A program made the translations under genes and the position numbers. A DNA stretch of 5,028 nucleotides from an uncultured Eubacteriales bacterium (GTDB lineage Bacteria; Bacillota; Clostridia; Lachnospirales; Anaerotignaceae): positions 1-5,028 of the forward strand of contig CAUHBX010000111.1 in NCBI GenBank assembly GCA_959604475.1. Reading direction: 5' to 3'. Under the pieces are notes generated by a model, which saw only the letters and a list, made by a program, of their open reading frames with translations, searched no databases and was not told the DNA's origin. Of this stretch, positions 5,008 to 5,028 are shown piece by piece (position 1 is the stretch's first letter; the number at the start of each line of letters is the position of its first letter).

Positions 5008-5028
5008 TTAAATCTGTTCTTTTTCACC
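5008..5028 (-). CDS. Possible last codons of a leftward gene cut by the right edge
   Basis: The minus strand from the window edge reads as codons G-E-K-E-Q-I then TAA at 5010-5008, four bases before the strong terminator at 4969-5004. The position and the charged tail fit the end of a coding region, but six codons are far too few to prove a gene or name a product. The other two minus-strand frames give an early TGA or run into the hairpin. Confidence 0.3.
   Translation of the reverse strand, partial: GEKEQI

Overview
The window looks like a chromosomal segment of a low-G+C anaerobic Firmicute, most likely a Clostridia-type fermenter. The evidence is the strong AGGAGA-type ribosome binding sites, AT-rich intergenic DNA with recognisable -10 boxes, intrinsic hairpin-plus-T-run terminators, and an amino-acid/acyl-CoA gene set typical of amino-acid fermenters. 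The species cannot be told from the sequence alone. There are no signs of phage, insertion sequences, CRISPR arrays or RNA genes.

Layout: (1) Positions 1-365, minus strand, hold the N-terminal part of a LysR-type transcriptional regulator that runs off the left edge. (2) Positions 366-594 are a divergent control region. It contains a good candidate promoter for the rightward operon with an 8-bp inverted repeat laid across its -35/spacer, and a -10 box for the regulator. (3) Positions 595-1890 (+) encode a BrnQ/LIVCS-family branched-chain amino acid carrier. (4) Positions 1911-3110 (+) encode a PLP-dependent enzyme of the Cys/Met metabolism (trans-sulfuration) family, 20 bases downstream of brnQ and so almost certainly co-transcribed. 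It resembles methionine gamma-lyase but has Glu where the classical enzyme has its active-site Cys. (5) Positions 3137-3224 hold two back-to-back terminators between convergent genes. (6) Positions 3233-4561 (-) encode a 442-aa CoA-transferase of the acetyl-CoA hydrolase/4-hydroxybutyrate (butyryl-CoA:acetate) transferase family. (7) Positions 4562-4968 are AT-rich non-coding DNA holding its promoter and several palindromes. (8) Positions 4969-5004 form a very strong hairpin terminator, probably closing a leftward gene whose last codons may lie at 5008-5028.

Working model (inference): the LysR protein controls a divergent uptake-plus-breakdown operon. BrnQ imports a branched-chain or related hydrophobic amino acid, possibly methionine. 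The PLP enzyme cleaves a sulfur amino acid to a 2-oxo acid, ammonia and a thiol. The neighbouring CoA-transferase could handle a resulting acyl-CoA, for example propionyl-CoA from 2-oxobutyrate, but it is on the opposite strand under its own promoter, so that link is only proximity. The gene families are ordinary. The points most worth attention are the altered active site of the PLP enzyme, the Cys-rich N-terminus of the CoA-transferase, and the palindromes at the promoters.
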